From the IMG/VR virus record IMGVR_UViG_3300007513_000017, positions 26,104 to 90,103 of that record: a stretch of 64,000 bases of DNA; one strand, written 5' to 3'. The translations under genes and the position numbers were made by a program. Source of the stretch: a virus. Within the stretch, counting starts at the first letter, position 1. Each line of letters begins with the position of its first letter. The notes under the pieces were generated by a model, which was not told the origin of the DNA, did not search any database, and worked only from the letters and a program-made list of their open reading frames with translations. Below, piece by piece: positions 16,151-24,086 of the stretch.

Positions 16151-16799
16151 TTGTATCTCCTAGATGTAAATAAGACATCATAACATATTTTGGTCCACTA
16201 ATTGGTTTTAATCCAGCGTGTGGATGAGTCCAAAAAGGTGGAAACATTAACAATCTTCCTGCTCTTGGTGCAATCTTTATTTCTTGTTTTATTAAATGTG
16301 TTTCACCGCCTTCTTCAACATCATTAAGATATAAAATAAAAACTAAAAATCTTTTTGATGAAGGACCTTTAGAACGGAGTACATCAACGTGGATTTTAAA
16401 TTCATCTTTATCATTAGGTAAATACTTTTTTATTCTTATATTTTCTCTATCAATTACTGGTGGAAAATCTCCTTTATCACGTATATTCAAATTTTTCTTA
16501 AATCTATCTGTATATAATTCCATCATTTGTATAAATTTGGTTTTAGTTTCTATCCAAAAATTTGGATTAGAAGATGTATCTAAATCAATTTCAGTAAATT
16601 CTTTATTACCAGTTTTAAATGCTTCTACTTGGGATTTATCCTTATGAGATATCTGTTCAAACTGTTTAATAAACAAGTTACACTCGTCAACTGGCATTGC
16701 CCAATTATACACCATCATATTATTCCTAGCAAATTCATCCATTGTTTCCTTTGGCAAATCTTTTAATCTAGTTTTTATTCCTAATGCTTTATTGTCCAT
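16143..16799 (-). CDS. 2-oxoglutarate/Fe(II) oxygenase, prolyl-hydroxylase-like
   Basis: 218 aa. The C-terminal double-stranded beta-helix holds the iron triad His137-x-Asp139 (IHVDVLR) and His194 (THPHAG). Lys204 in GPKYVMM is placed to bind 2-oxoglutarate. This matches phage P4H-like oxygenases, which hydroxylate protein or peptide substrates. Its gene overlaps those of the ParB-like and SET proteins, suggesting a protein-modification group. Confidence 0.8.
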   Translation of the reverse strand: MDNKALGIKTRLKDLPKETMDEFARNNMMVYNWAMPVDECNLFIKQFEQISHKDKSQVEAFKTGNKEFTEIDLDTSSNPNFWIETKTKFIQMMELYTDRFKKNLNIRDKGDFPPVIDRENIRIKKYLPNDKDEFKIHVDVLRSKGPSSKRFLVFILYLNDVEEGGETHLIKQEIKIAPRAGRLLMFPPFWTHPHAGLKPISGPKYVMMSYLHLGDTNV

Positions 16800-17199
16800 A
16801 ACTACTCGGTGCCATAAATGTTCGTCTAACTATTGCTGCTTGTTCATCTTTAGTTTTAACATAATATCCTTCAATATGTGTGTATCCATTTTCTTTTGCC
16901 CAATACACTCTCTTGTTGCCTGTATGTACTGCAATACCAGGTATAGGAATTCCTGAATATGCGTCCTTCGGCCATCTTTTTTCTACTAACCAATAATACT
17001 TCATATTAGTATATATGATTGGATACATCATACCTATCCTATCTATACTTTTCTTAAATTTAGGATATCTTTTCATCATCCAATCATTATCAGCAGTTAA
17101 CATTAAATCTTTTAATGGTACTTCTACTACTCTTGGAGTTACACCTACTAAAGGTTCATCTTTACAAGTAACTCTTTTTTTTGCTTTTAATAATTTCAT
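16789..17199 (-). CDS. ParB/sulfiredoxin-like domain protein
   Basis: 136 aa. The N-terminal half (VVEVPLKDLML then KSIDRIGMMYPIIY) and the later HTGNKRVYWAKENGYTHIEGYYV follow the ParB-like nuclease fold pattern: a V.V..L strand, a helix, and a GNHR..A...G motif with GNKR in place of GNHR. The fold includes CTPases, nucleases and sulfiredoxins, so the activity cannot be named. Confidence 0.55.
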   Translation of the reverse strand: MKLLKAKKRVTCKDEPLVGVTPRVVEVPLKDLMLTADNDWMMKRYPKFKKSIDRIGMMYPIIYTNMKYYWLVEKRWPKDAYSGIPIPGIAVHTGNKRVYWAKENGYTHIEGYYVKTKDEQAAIVRRTFMAPSSYGQ

Positions 17200-17513
17200 A
17201 CTTGTAATTCAAAAACATCAAATTCAATGCCTTCTAACTCTTTTGGTTTACCTTTAGGATAAGTCGGCCAAAGTTGGAATTCTTCTCCAGTTGTATCACT
17301 TTTACAACCTGCAACTAACCAATCCCATTTAAATTCTCCGTCTATAACAAACTCGTTCATCACTTCATATCTTCCATCTGGTTTTTGTAAAAGTAATTCT
17401 TTTTTACATTCTTCCATATTTTTATACCAACCTTCCATTTGGAAAGTTTGTTGTGTTTCTATTGGACTATGACCAATTAGATATGCTAATATTAATATTT
17501 TAAAGTCGCCCAT
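17196..17513 (-). CDS. Hypothetical protein, 105 aa
   Basis: The N-terminus is hydrophobic (FKILILAYLIGHS) and may be a weak signal. Two cysteines are present in the body. A four-base overlap joins it to the ParB-like gene and it overlaps the RuvC-like gene upstream. No family recognised. Confidence 0.55.
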   Translation of the reverse strand: MGDFKILILAYLIGHSPIETQQTFQMEGWYKNMEECKKELLLQKPDGRYEVMNEFVIDGEFKWDWLVAGCKSDTTGEEFQLWPTYPKGKPKELEGIEFDVFELQV

Positions 17514-18039
17514 AATTTGCCTTTGCTATATACCAACTATCAACTATATCTGATACTGGATTACCTGCCTTTGCTGTGTCTAATAACTTCTTTAAATCTG
17601 TTTTTGTATCTTTACAAAATTGTTCGTACATCATTTCTTTATCTGCATTACCTTTACCTGTAGCAAATTTCTTAACAACACTTGGTACAATAACATTATA
17701 TTTCCATTTTTGTTCTAATAATCTATATTTAAGTATACCACAATTTTCCGCTATTTGAAATAGTGCTTGACCTTTAGAACCATAAGAATAGTTTTCTATT
17801 GCTATTGTAATCCCACCAGGTTGATATAAACGTAAAACTTTTAAAACCCAATCAGAAATTTGAGTAAATCTTTGTATAGGGTCTGTCCACGGTTGATGTT
17901 CAGAACCAGTTATATTTCCAAATATACCTAAATGTTTTTTCTTATTAGTAAGAAAATAGAAACGGCTATGTTCAAACGTAAAGTCTTCTGTTACACATAT
18001 AGCAGGACTTGTTAAACTATAATCAATCCCAACGTGTTT
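17500..18039 (-). CDS. RuvC-like Holliday-junction resolvase/endonuclease
   Basis: About 179 aa from the ATG at 18039, which follows a GGAGAAGAAG site and starts directly at the first strand. The RNase-H-fold acidic set is visible: Asp6 in VGIDYSLTSP, Glu83 in IAIENYSYG, and Asp165/Asp168 in SDIVDSW. This D-E-D-D order is that of RuvC resolvases. In a T4-like phage it may resolve branched DNA before packaging in place of the unrelated gp49. Confidence 0.75.
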   Translation of the reverse strand, partial: KHVGIDYSLTSPAICVTEDFTFEHSRFYFLTNKKKHLGIFGNITGSEHQPWTDPIQRFTQISDWVLKVLRLYQPGGITIAIENYSYGSKGQALFQIAENCGILKYRLLEQKWKYNVIVPSVVKKFATGKGNADKEMMYEQFCKDTKTDLKKLLDTAKAGNPVSDIVDSWYIAKANYGRL

Positions 18040-18205
18040 CATCTTCTTCTCCAATCTCATCTTCTTCATCATCCAATTCATAACTACAAAATGGACACGA
18101 CATAGGTTTCATATCTGTTTCTTCATCATTATAATTAATTGTAAATTCAGTCTTACAGTTGCCACAAGTGGTCTTAAATTTCTTTGTTAACTCATTTAAC
18201 TCCAT
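18023..18205 (-). CDS. Zinc-ribbon microprotein
   Basis: 60 aa with two CxxC pairs (CGNCKTEF and CPFCSYEL), giving a four-cysteine zinc ribbon, and then an acidic tail of Asp/Glu. Such small ribbons often bind nucleic acid or a polymerase. It lies between nrdB and the RuvC-like gene. Confidence 0.65.
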   Translation of the reverse strand: MELNELTKKFKTTCGNCKTEFTINYNDEETDMKPMSCPFCSYELDDEEDEIGEEDETRWD

Positions 18206-18214
18206 AATAAACTT

Positions 18215-19318
18215 TTACAATTTAAATTTCTTGAATTGATCCTTCTGTACGTCTTGTTTAATTCCACCTATAACATAACTTTCAATTTCGGTCTCCTGTG
18301 GTGCATTTTGTAATGACCTACTATTTAACCAATGGTCAACCCAAGGTAATGGATTTGTTTTCTGGTCGTATCTTGGTTCTAATCCTATTGCTCTCATACG
18401 TCTATTTGCCATATACTCTACAAATTGATGTAATAGTTTTTCTGATAATCCTATCATAGAACCTTTTGAGAACAAATAAGTTGCCCAACGCTTCTCTTGT
18501 CCAACTGCATTTTCATACATTGTATAAACTTCTTTTTCTGTATCTCTCATTACCTTATTCATAATTTTATCATTTTCATTATCACGATAGTTATTAAGTA
18601 TTCTTTGTGTTATTGATAAATGCAAAGTTTCATCCCTTGCAATTAAAGAAAGTATTTTAGCAGAACCTTCTAACAACTTTAATTCTCCAAATGCAAACGA
18701 ACAAGCAAAAGAAACATAAAATCTTAATCCTTCTAATATATTAACAGTCATCAATGTTAAATATAATTTCTTTTTCAACTCATACATATCAACACTATCT
18801 GGTTGTAATTGCCATTTATAACCTAAATTAATCATATCATCATATCTACTTGTTATACTCATTGCCCTTTTCTCAATTTTCTCATCTGTAATTATAGTAT
18901 CAAAAACTTCACTAGGATTTGAATATAAGTTCTTTATAATGTATGTATATGAGTGTGAGTGTATGTTTTCAAAGAAGTCCCAAGCAATAATACAACTCTC
19001 TAATTCAGGTATAGATACAAATGGTAAAAATGCCAAACAAGGACCACGTCCTTGCACACTATCCATCATTGTTTGATATTTTAAATTAGATGTAAATATA
19101 AATTTACTTGGTTCATTTAATTCTTTAAAATCTGATATATCTTTTTGTAAAGATACTTCTTCTGGTCTCCAAAAATAACCTAATTGTTGTTGAAACAGTT
19201 TATTAAAGATAGGATATTTCATTTCATCATATCTTTGCACCTGTAAATCTTTACCAAAAAACATAGGTTGTTTGGTATAATCTAACTTCTTATCTATATT
19301 AAATACACTTTTAGTCAT
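18215..19318 (-). CDS. nrdB: Ribonucleotide reductase class I, small subunit
   Basis: 367 aa, R2 subunit carrying the di-iron tyrosyl radical. The ligands and radical site are intact: WRPEEVSLQKD (Asp60), Glu117 and His120 in FENIHSHSYT, and radical Tyr124, with spacing as in E. coli NrdB. It works with the NrdA encoded just upstream. A conserved 223-aa protein gene lies between the two genes and overlaps nrdB by eight bases. Confidence 0.95.
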   Translation of the reverse strand: MTKSVFNIDKKLDYTKQPMFFGKDLQVQRYDEMKYPIFNKLFQQQLGYFWRPEEVSLQKDISDFKELNEPSKFIFTSNLKYQTMMDSVQGRGPCLAFLPFVSIPELESCIIAWDFFENIHSHSYTYIIKNLYSNPSEVFDTIITDEKIEKRAMSITSRYDDMINLGYKWQLQPDSVDMYELKKKLYLTLMTVNILEGLRFYVSFACSFAFGELKLLEGSAKILSLIARDETLHLSITQRILNNYRDNENDKIMNKVMRDTEKEVYTMYENAVGQEKRWATYLFSKGSMIGLSEKLLHQFVEYMANRRMRAIGLEPRYDQKTNPLPWVDHWLNSRSLQNAPQETEIESYVIGGIKQDVQKDQFKKFKL

Positions 19319-19982
19319 TTATCGGTTCTAATTGGTTTTGCATTCTTTCTGATTCTGTTAATTCATAATGGTGGTCATCACTATCACCTGCTGTCCATTT
19401 ATTCATATTATCTACACTATACTCTCTAGTAGATACTTTATAATCTGGTCTTTTTGGTTTACTAGGTGTTAATGATTTATCATAAAACAAAACTCTATTA
19501 TTAGGTTGAGCAGCAAAATGCCCATTATCTAACTTTAGTATATTAAATGATTTATGTTGAGAAGGAGTTTCACTATACCCTACATTATTTTCTTTATTCG
19601 TTGCACAACAACTATCTATACTAAACATATAGTTTCCTTCATATAATTTCTTACTTGGTGATAAAAACGTACATCTATTACCACTTACCAATTGTTTCTG
19701 TATAATAGTAATATCATAATCAAAACAATCCCATAACTGTAATTCTGGTAATGCTATATCTTCTTTTGTTTTTTTCCATACAAAAGCATTTATAGGTAAC
19801 TTATCATATAGTGCTCCTGTTTCATACAAATAAGTTTCAAAGTATAATGCTCTGCCTTGAATACTTTTAACAGTACACCAAATACCTGGTTCAAACTCTC
19901 CAAAACCTTTTTCTAAATCATAAAGGTATTGTTTTTTAACTAGTACTTCCGTATGTGGTACATTTGCACATAAAAATGCCAT
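19311..19982 (-). CDS. Hypothetical protein between nrdA and nrdB, 223 aa
   Basis: No recognised domain. The N-terminus (FLCANVPHTEVLVKKQYLYD) is hydrophobic but not a signal. It has aromatic residues and several cysteines, including a CC pair (DSCCATN). Because it is tightly placed between nrdA and nrdB, it may be expressed with nucleotide metabolism, but a role in the reductase is not shown. Confidence 0.6.
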   Translation of the reverse strand: MAFLCANVPHTEVLVKKQYLYDLEKGFGEFEPGIWCTVKSIQGRALYFETYLYETGALYDKLPINAFVWKKTKEDIALPELQLWDCFDYDITIIQKQLVSGNRCTFLSPSKKLYEGNYMFSIDSCCATNKENNVGYSETPSQHKSFNILKLDNGHFAAQPNNRVLFYDKSLTPSKPKRPDYKVSTREYSVDNMNKWTAGDSDDHHYELTESERMQNQLEPIND

Positions 19983-19991
19983 AAAGTTCCT

Positions 19992-22307
19992 TTAAATTAC
20001 GCAGGTTTCACATTCTTCTTCGTCTTTTTTCTCCATTATAGTTTTTGTTTCTGGCACATCATCTTTCCAACCAATAGGGTGTACAGGTTCCTCTATATCT
20101 CTTTTACTATCATATGTATTCTGATAATAGGAAGTCTTCCATCCTAATTTATAAGTTGTTAATAAATCTTCCGCCATTATTGATAAAGGTATTTCTCCTT
20201 CTTCATAATTTTCAGGATTATACGACCAGTTTCCACTAATTGATTGGTCAAAATATTTCTGCATTACTGCTACTATGTTTATATATCCTTCGTTAGATTT
20301 CATATCCCATAACAATGTATAATTATTTTTCAATTTTTTATAATCAGGTACAACTTGTTTTAGAGTACCTTTTTTACTTTTCTTAACTGAAATATAGTCC
20401 CTAGGTGGTTCAATGCCGTTTGTGGCATTACAAACCACGCTAGAGCTTTCAGAAGGCATTTGAGCTGTGAGTGTGCTATGTCTTAACCCAAATTCCTTAA
20501 TATCTTTCCTCAAGTCTTCCCATTTATAAGATAGTTTCCTAGATACAATCTCATCAACTTCTTTTTTATAGGTGTCTATTGGTAAGATACCATCTGAATA
20601 CTTTGTTTTAGAAAAGGATTCACATTTGCCCTTTTCTTTTGCTAATTCATTACTTGCTTTTAATAGATAATATTGGAATGCTTCTGATAACTTGTCTACT
20701 TCTTTCCAAGCAGTTTTAGTTTCATAACCAAGTCCTAATGTTGCTAAGTAATGAGCAAGACCAATATATCCAATTCCTAAACTTCTTCTATTTCTTGTAG
20801 AAATTTCTGCCGCTCTAACTGGATATCCTTGATGGTCTATAACTTCATCTAATGACCTTACTGCTAAATCGCATAAGGATTCTAATTCATCTAAATCTTT
20901 TAAAAGTCCTACATTAATTGCTGATAAAATACATAATGCAATTTCTCCTTTACCATCTATATGACTTATTGGGTCTGTAGGTAAAGTAATCTCTTGACAT
21001 AAATTAGACATATAAATTTTATCTTTAAAAGAGGAGTGAGTATTACAATGGTCTATATTCATAATGTAAATACGACCTGTTTCTGCTCTTTCTTTTAAAA
21101 TTGACATAAACAAGTCCTGTGCTTTTACTTTAGTTTTCCATACACTTGTTTTTCTTTCTGCCGTTGTATATAGTTCATCAAATTCTTTTGTTCCCCACGC
21201 TTCATAAAGTTCTGGTACTTCGTGTGGTGAAAATAAAGTTATATCTTCATCATTAATAAATCTTTCGTAAAATAATTTTGATAACTGTATAGAGTAGTCT
21301 AATTTTCTTACTCTATTATCTTCACTACCTTTATTATTTTTTAATACAATAATATCTTCTATTTCTTTGTGCCAAATAGGAAAGTGAACGGTTGCCGAAC
21401 CTCCTCGTACCCCATTTTGAGTACAACACTTAACAGTTGCTTCAAATTTTTTAAGAAAAGGAATAACGCCAGTATGTTGTACTTCGCCACCTCTAATACG
21501 TGAGTTGATTCCTCTAATTCTTCCTGCATTGATACCAATACCTGCTCTTTGGGCAACATACTTGCCAATAGCCATATCACTGGAAAAAATACTAGGCAAA
21601 GTATCATCAACATCCACCAAGACACAACTCGCATACTGCCTAATAGGAGTTCGTACACCAGCCATAACAGGTGTTGGAATATTGATTTTAAAACGTGAAA
21701 TAGCGTCATAATATTTTTTAACATAACTCATCCTTTTGTTTTTTGGATATTGTGAAAATAATGTAGCAGATATCATCATATACATAAATTGTGGTGTTTC
21801 AAAAATTTGTCCTGTACTTCTATCTTGCACTAGGTACTTATCAATGACTTGACGTAAACCTGCATATGTAAAAGTATAATCTCTTTCGTGATTTAACCAA
21901 TTTTCCATTCTATCAAAATCTTTTTTGTCATACCAAGTTAAAATTTCTTTATCATAGACGCCTTTGTCTATACCATTTTGTACGTGTTGAAAAATATGTG
22001 GATGATCCCACATTTTATGAAATAATTGTTTTCTTAAACTATAGAGTAATAGTCTAGCGGCAACATATTGATAATTTGGATTTTCTAAAGTGATTAAATC
22101 GTTTGCTGATTTAATTAAGATTTGTTGAATTTCGTTTGTTGATATGCCATCATAAAATTGTAGACCACTATTCATTTCTACAGAAGAAGCAGAAACTTGC
22201 GTTATATCTTCACACGCATATTCTACCATTTGATGTATCTTCTCAATGTTTAGAGATTCCTTACCTCTACCATTTCGTTTCACCACACTAATATTTTCAT
22301 TCACCAT
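19992..22307 (-). CDS. nrdA: Ribonucleotide reductase class I, large subunit
   Basis: 771 aa, R1 subunit reducing ribonucleoside diphosphates. It has an N-terminal ATP-cone-like region (VVKRNGRGKESLNIEKIHQM). The active-site cysteines are in YASCVLVD and SNLCQEITLPT, and the C-terminal shuttle pair is CETC (Cys766/Cys769). The presence of the cone implies allosteric control. A phage glutaredoxin at 126-413 could supply electrons. Confidence 0.95.
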   Translation of the reverse strand: MVNENISVVKRNGRGKESLNIEKIHQMVEYACEDITQVSASSVEMNSGLQFYDGISTNEIQQILIKSANDLITLENPNYQYVAARLLLYSLRKQLFHKMWDHPHIFQHVQNGIDKGVYDKEILTWYDKKDFDRMENWLNHERDYTFTYAGLRQVIDKYLVQDRSTGQIFETPQFMYMMISATLFSQYPKNKRMSYVKKYYDAISRFKINIPTPVMAGVRTPIRQYASCVLVDVDDTLPSIFSSDMAIGKYVAQRAGIGINAGRIRGINSRIRGGEVQHTGVIPFLKKFEATVKCCTQNGVRGGSATVHFPIWHKEIEDIIVLKNNKGSEDNRVRKLDYSIQLSKLFYERFINDEDITLFSPHEVPELYEAWGTKEFDELYTTAERKTSVWKTKVKAQDLFMSILKERAETGRIYIMNIDHCNTHSSFKDKIYMSNLCQEITLPTDPISHIDGKGEIALCILSAINVGLLKDLDELESLCDLAVRSLDEVIDHQGYPVRAAEISTRNRRSLGIGYIGLAHYLATLGLGYETKTAWKEVDKLSEAFQYYLLKASNELAKEKGKCESFSKTKYSDGILPIDTYKKEVDEIVSRKLSYKWEDLRKDIKEFGLRHSTLTAQMPSESSSVVCNATNGIEPPRDYISVKKSKKGTLKQVVPDYKKLKNNYTLLWDMKSNEGYINIVAVMQKYFDQSISGNWSYNPENYEEGEIPLSIMAEDLLTTYKLGWKTSYYQNTYDSKRDIEEPVHPIGWKDDVPETKTIMEKKDEEECETCVI

Positions 22308-22323
22308 TTTTATTTACACACTC

Positions 22324-23319
22324 CTAACATTTCTTATAATAGTTTAATTTAGTTAACGCTTCTAATTTACTAAAGGTATTATTACTTATGATATCTCTTA
22401 ACTCGCTTATTTTCATTCCATTCATTATCATTTCATTTACATCTTTAAGTTGCACGTCATTTGGCCAAACTACTACGTTATAATTTTTTTCAATTACAGC
22501 GTACATCCTTTTTATGATTTCTTTATTACGAGGTTCGTTGTCAAATATATATGTAACTTGGTCACTTGACACTCTTAATGTTAAGTCAGCACCACCTGCT
22601 GCTAAACAATTATCTAAAAACAAACTATCAAGTGGACCTTCAACTATGTAAATATGTTTTTGAAAATTTACACGTTCAAGTCCATATACTTTTTGTTTTG
22701 TTTCATCAAGTTTAATTGTAATGTATTTTGGTTGTTCTTTTCCAAATGCTCTGCCTTGGAATGCAAACAACGTACCAGTTACGTCAAAGAAAGGAATTAT
22801 TAATCTAGGGTGTTCATAACGTTCTTTAAAAGTTCCTGGTTTCACTTTATTGGCAAAATTGTGAAATTTGTCAACAAAATAAATTATTTCATAATATTGT
22901 GGAGGAATCAATCTCTTCTTTACGTACTCCTTTACAGGATGTCCGTCTTTTAACGTACTTACTTTAATACAAGAATCTAATAAATTTGTTTCTTTAAATT
23001 TTGTTGGTTTAAAGTCAAATTTCGGCTGGGGCGTGGATGGTGCCGATCCCTTGTATCTCTCTAATAAGTATTCTCCGTATTTTTTTGGATCCAAGAATTT
23101 AATGAAATTTGCTAAATTCTGACCCATACCACAATTGTGGCATTTGAAGAACATATCATTTTTTACTCTATAAAGATATGCCCTTGCTTTTGTTTTACTC
23201 TTCTGCGAGTCTCCACAATGTGGACACCTAAAATTGAAAAGATAATCTGTCTTCTTTTTAAACTGGCTTAATGCTGAAGAAATAGCATTAATATACTTTA
23301 AATCTATATAACTTGACAT
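22324..23319 (-). CDS. 61: DNA primase (gp61-like)
   Basis: 331 aa. An N-terminal zinc finger with Cys32, Cys35, Cys60 and Cys63 (CPHCGDSQ and CHNCGMGQ) is followed by a Toprim-like catalytic region (IYIVEGPLDSLFLDN with the invariant Glu, then TYIFDNEPRN). It makes RNA primers with gp41 helicase. A strong promoter directly precedes it, so it starts the nrd/glycan transcription unit. Confidence 0.85.
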   Translation of the reverse strand: MSSYIDLKYINAISSALSQFKKKTDYLFNFRCPHCGDSQKSKTKARAYLYRVKNDMFFKCHNCGMGQNLANFIKFLDPKKYGEYLLERYKGSAPSTPQPKFDFKPTKFKETNLLDSCIKVSTLKDGHPVKEYVKKRLIPPQYYEIIYFVDKFHNFANKVKPGTFKERYEHPRLIIPFFDVTGTLFAFQGRAFGKEQPKYITIKLDETKQKVYGLERVNFQKHIYIVEGPLDSLFLDNCLAAGGADLTLRVSSDQVTYIFDNEPRNKEIIKRMYAVIEKNYNVVVWPNDVQLKDVNEMIMNGMKISELRDIISNNTFSKLEALTKLNYYKKC

Positions 23320-23332
23320 AACACTATCTCAT

Positions 23333-23361
23333 AATATACACCATATCACAAAAAAAGTCAA
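23333..23361 (-). promoter_or_regulatory. Sigma-70 type promoter
   Basis: Minus strand: TTGACT, 17 bp, TATATT, just upstream of the primase gene. It is the only clear promoter seen ahead of the long run of genes from 23.3 to 5.7 kb. Confidence 0.72.
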
Positions 23362-23385
23362 GTCTGTACACGAAAACCTGGTGAC

Positions 23386-23415
23386 AAAAAAATACCCAGG
23401 CTATTTTCCTCGGGT
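23386..23415 (-). terminator. Intrinsic terminator after the csg/FecR operon
   Basis: Minus strand: stem ACCC(g)AGG / CCTGGGT with a 7-base loop, then a run of seven T after one A. It follows the coiled-coil gene and lies just ahead of the primase promoter, separating late from early transcription. Confidence 0.75.
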
Positions 23416-23434
23416 AAAAGGTAAGAGTTTTTTA

Positions 23435-23863
23435 CTAGCTCAGCATATTCAAAATTTGCTCAAAATTACCTGCTACTATCCATCCTATTACTATAGCAGC
23501 ACCTAATATAATCCATCTATATTTTTCTAATACACCAACTCTAACACCAATAGCATTATAAACTGTTTTAATCTCTAGTAATAAACGTCTTTCAGTTTGT
23601 TCTATTTCTCTAGTTAAATCTCTACGTATATTGTCTATTTCACCTGCACGTTCTTTTAACTTCTCAAATATAACTTCATCAATTTGTTCTTGTCTATTGA
23701 TTTTTTCTGAATGGACTGCCAACATAGACTTAATAGATGTTGATACATCTGTTAATTTGTCTATTGCTGTGTCTAAACGGTTGTGAATTCTATCAAATTC
23801 TTCAACGTCTTTTTTGAGTTTAGCAATATCTACTTTTGTTTTAATTCCGTTATTTTCGTCCAT
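23435..23863 (-). CDS. Coiled-coil protein with C-terminal membrane anchor
   Basis: 142 aa: a long heptad-rich helix (residues about 10-105, RIHNRLDTAIDKLTDVST and following) and then one C-terminal membrane segment (WIILGAAIVIGWIVAG). A tail-anchored coiled coil of this type recurs in T4-like marine phages. Last gene before the terminator. Confidence 0.65.
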   Translation of the reverse strand: MDENNGIKTKVDIAKLKKDVEEFDRIHNRLDTAIDKLTDVSTSIKSMLAVHSEKINRQEQIDEVIFEKLKERAGEIDNIRRDLTREIEQTERRLLLEIKTVYNAIGVRVGVLEKYRWIILGAAIVIGWIVAGNFEQILNMLS

Positions 23864-23955
23864 TAGAAATCTCTATCTATCCACTTGTAAATACTCCAAT
23901 TCATATAGAGTAATAGACCCATTATTAACCAAAAATTAATTGTTCCCCAATCCAT
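23863..23955 (-). CDS. Membrane microprotein, 30 aa
   Basis: A short frame coupled by TAATG to both neighbours. One hydrophobic stretch (INFWLIMGLLLYMNW) ends with a charged tail. Very short, but the overlaps on both ends support it. Confidence 0.45.
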   Translation of the reverse strand: MDWGTINFWLIMGLLLYMNWSIYKWIDRDF

Positions 23956-24086
23956 TATACGTTTCTCCATTGTGTTGGCAACCACCATTCGGTGTACCAA
24001 TGTCTAAATTGTGCTGGGTGTCTACCTATGATAAAGATATACCAGAAACCCTTTATTAATTCTTTTATTGCTGTTAACCTACTCAT
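23955..24086 (-). CDS. Aromatic microprotein, 43 aa
   Basis: Its ATG overlaps the stop of the FecR gene and its stop overlaps the next ATG. Trp-rich and basic (FWYIFIIGRHPAQF and WYTEWWLPTQW). Likely membrane-associated. No family recognised. Confidence 0.5.
   Translation of the reverse strand: MSRLTAIKELIKGFWYIFIIGRHPAQFRHWYTEWWLPTQWRNV

Noticed and set aside
21359-21724. 121-aa frame inside nrdA
   Set aside because: It is an alternative frame of a conserved enzyme gene; the residues of NrdA explain the sequence.
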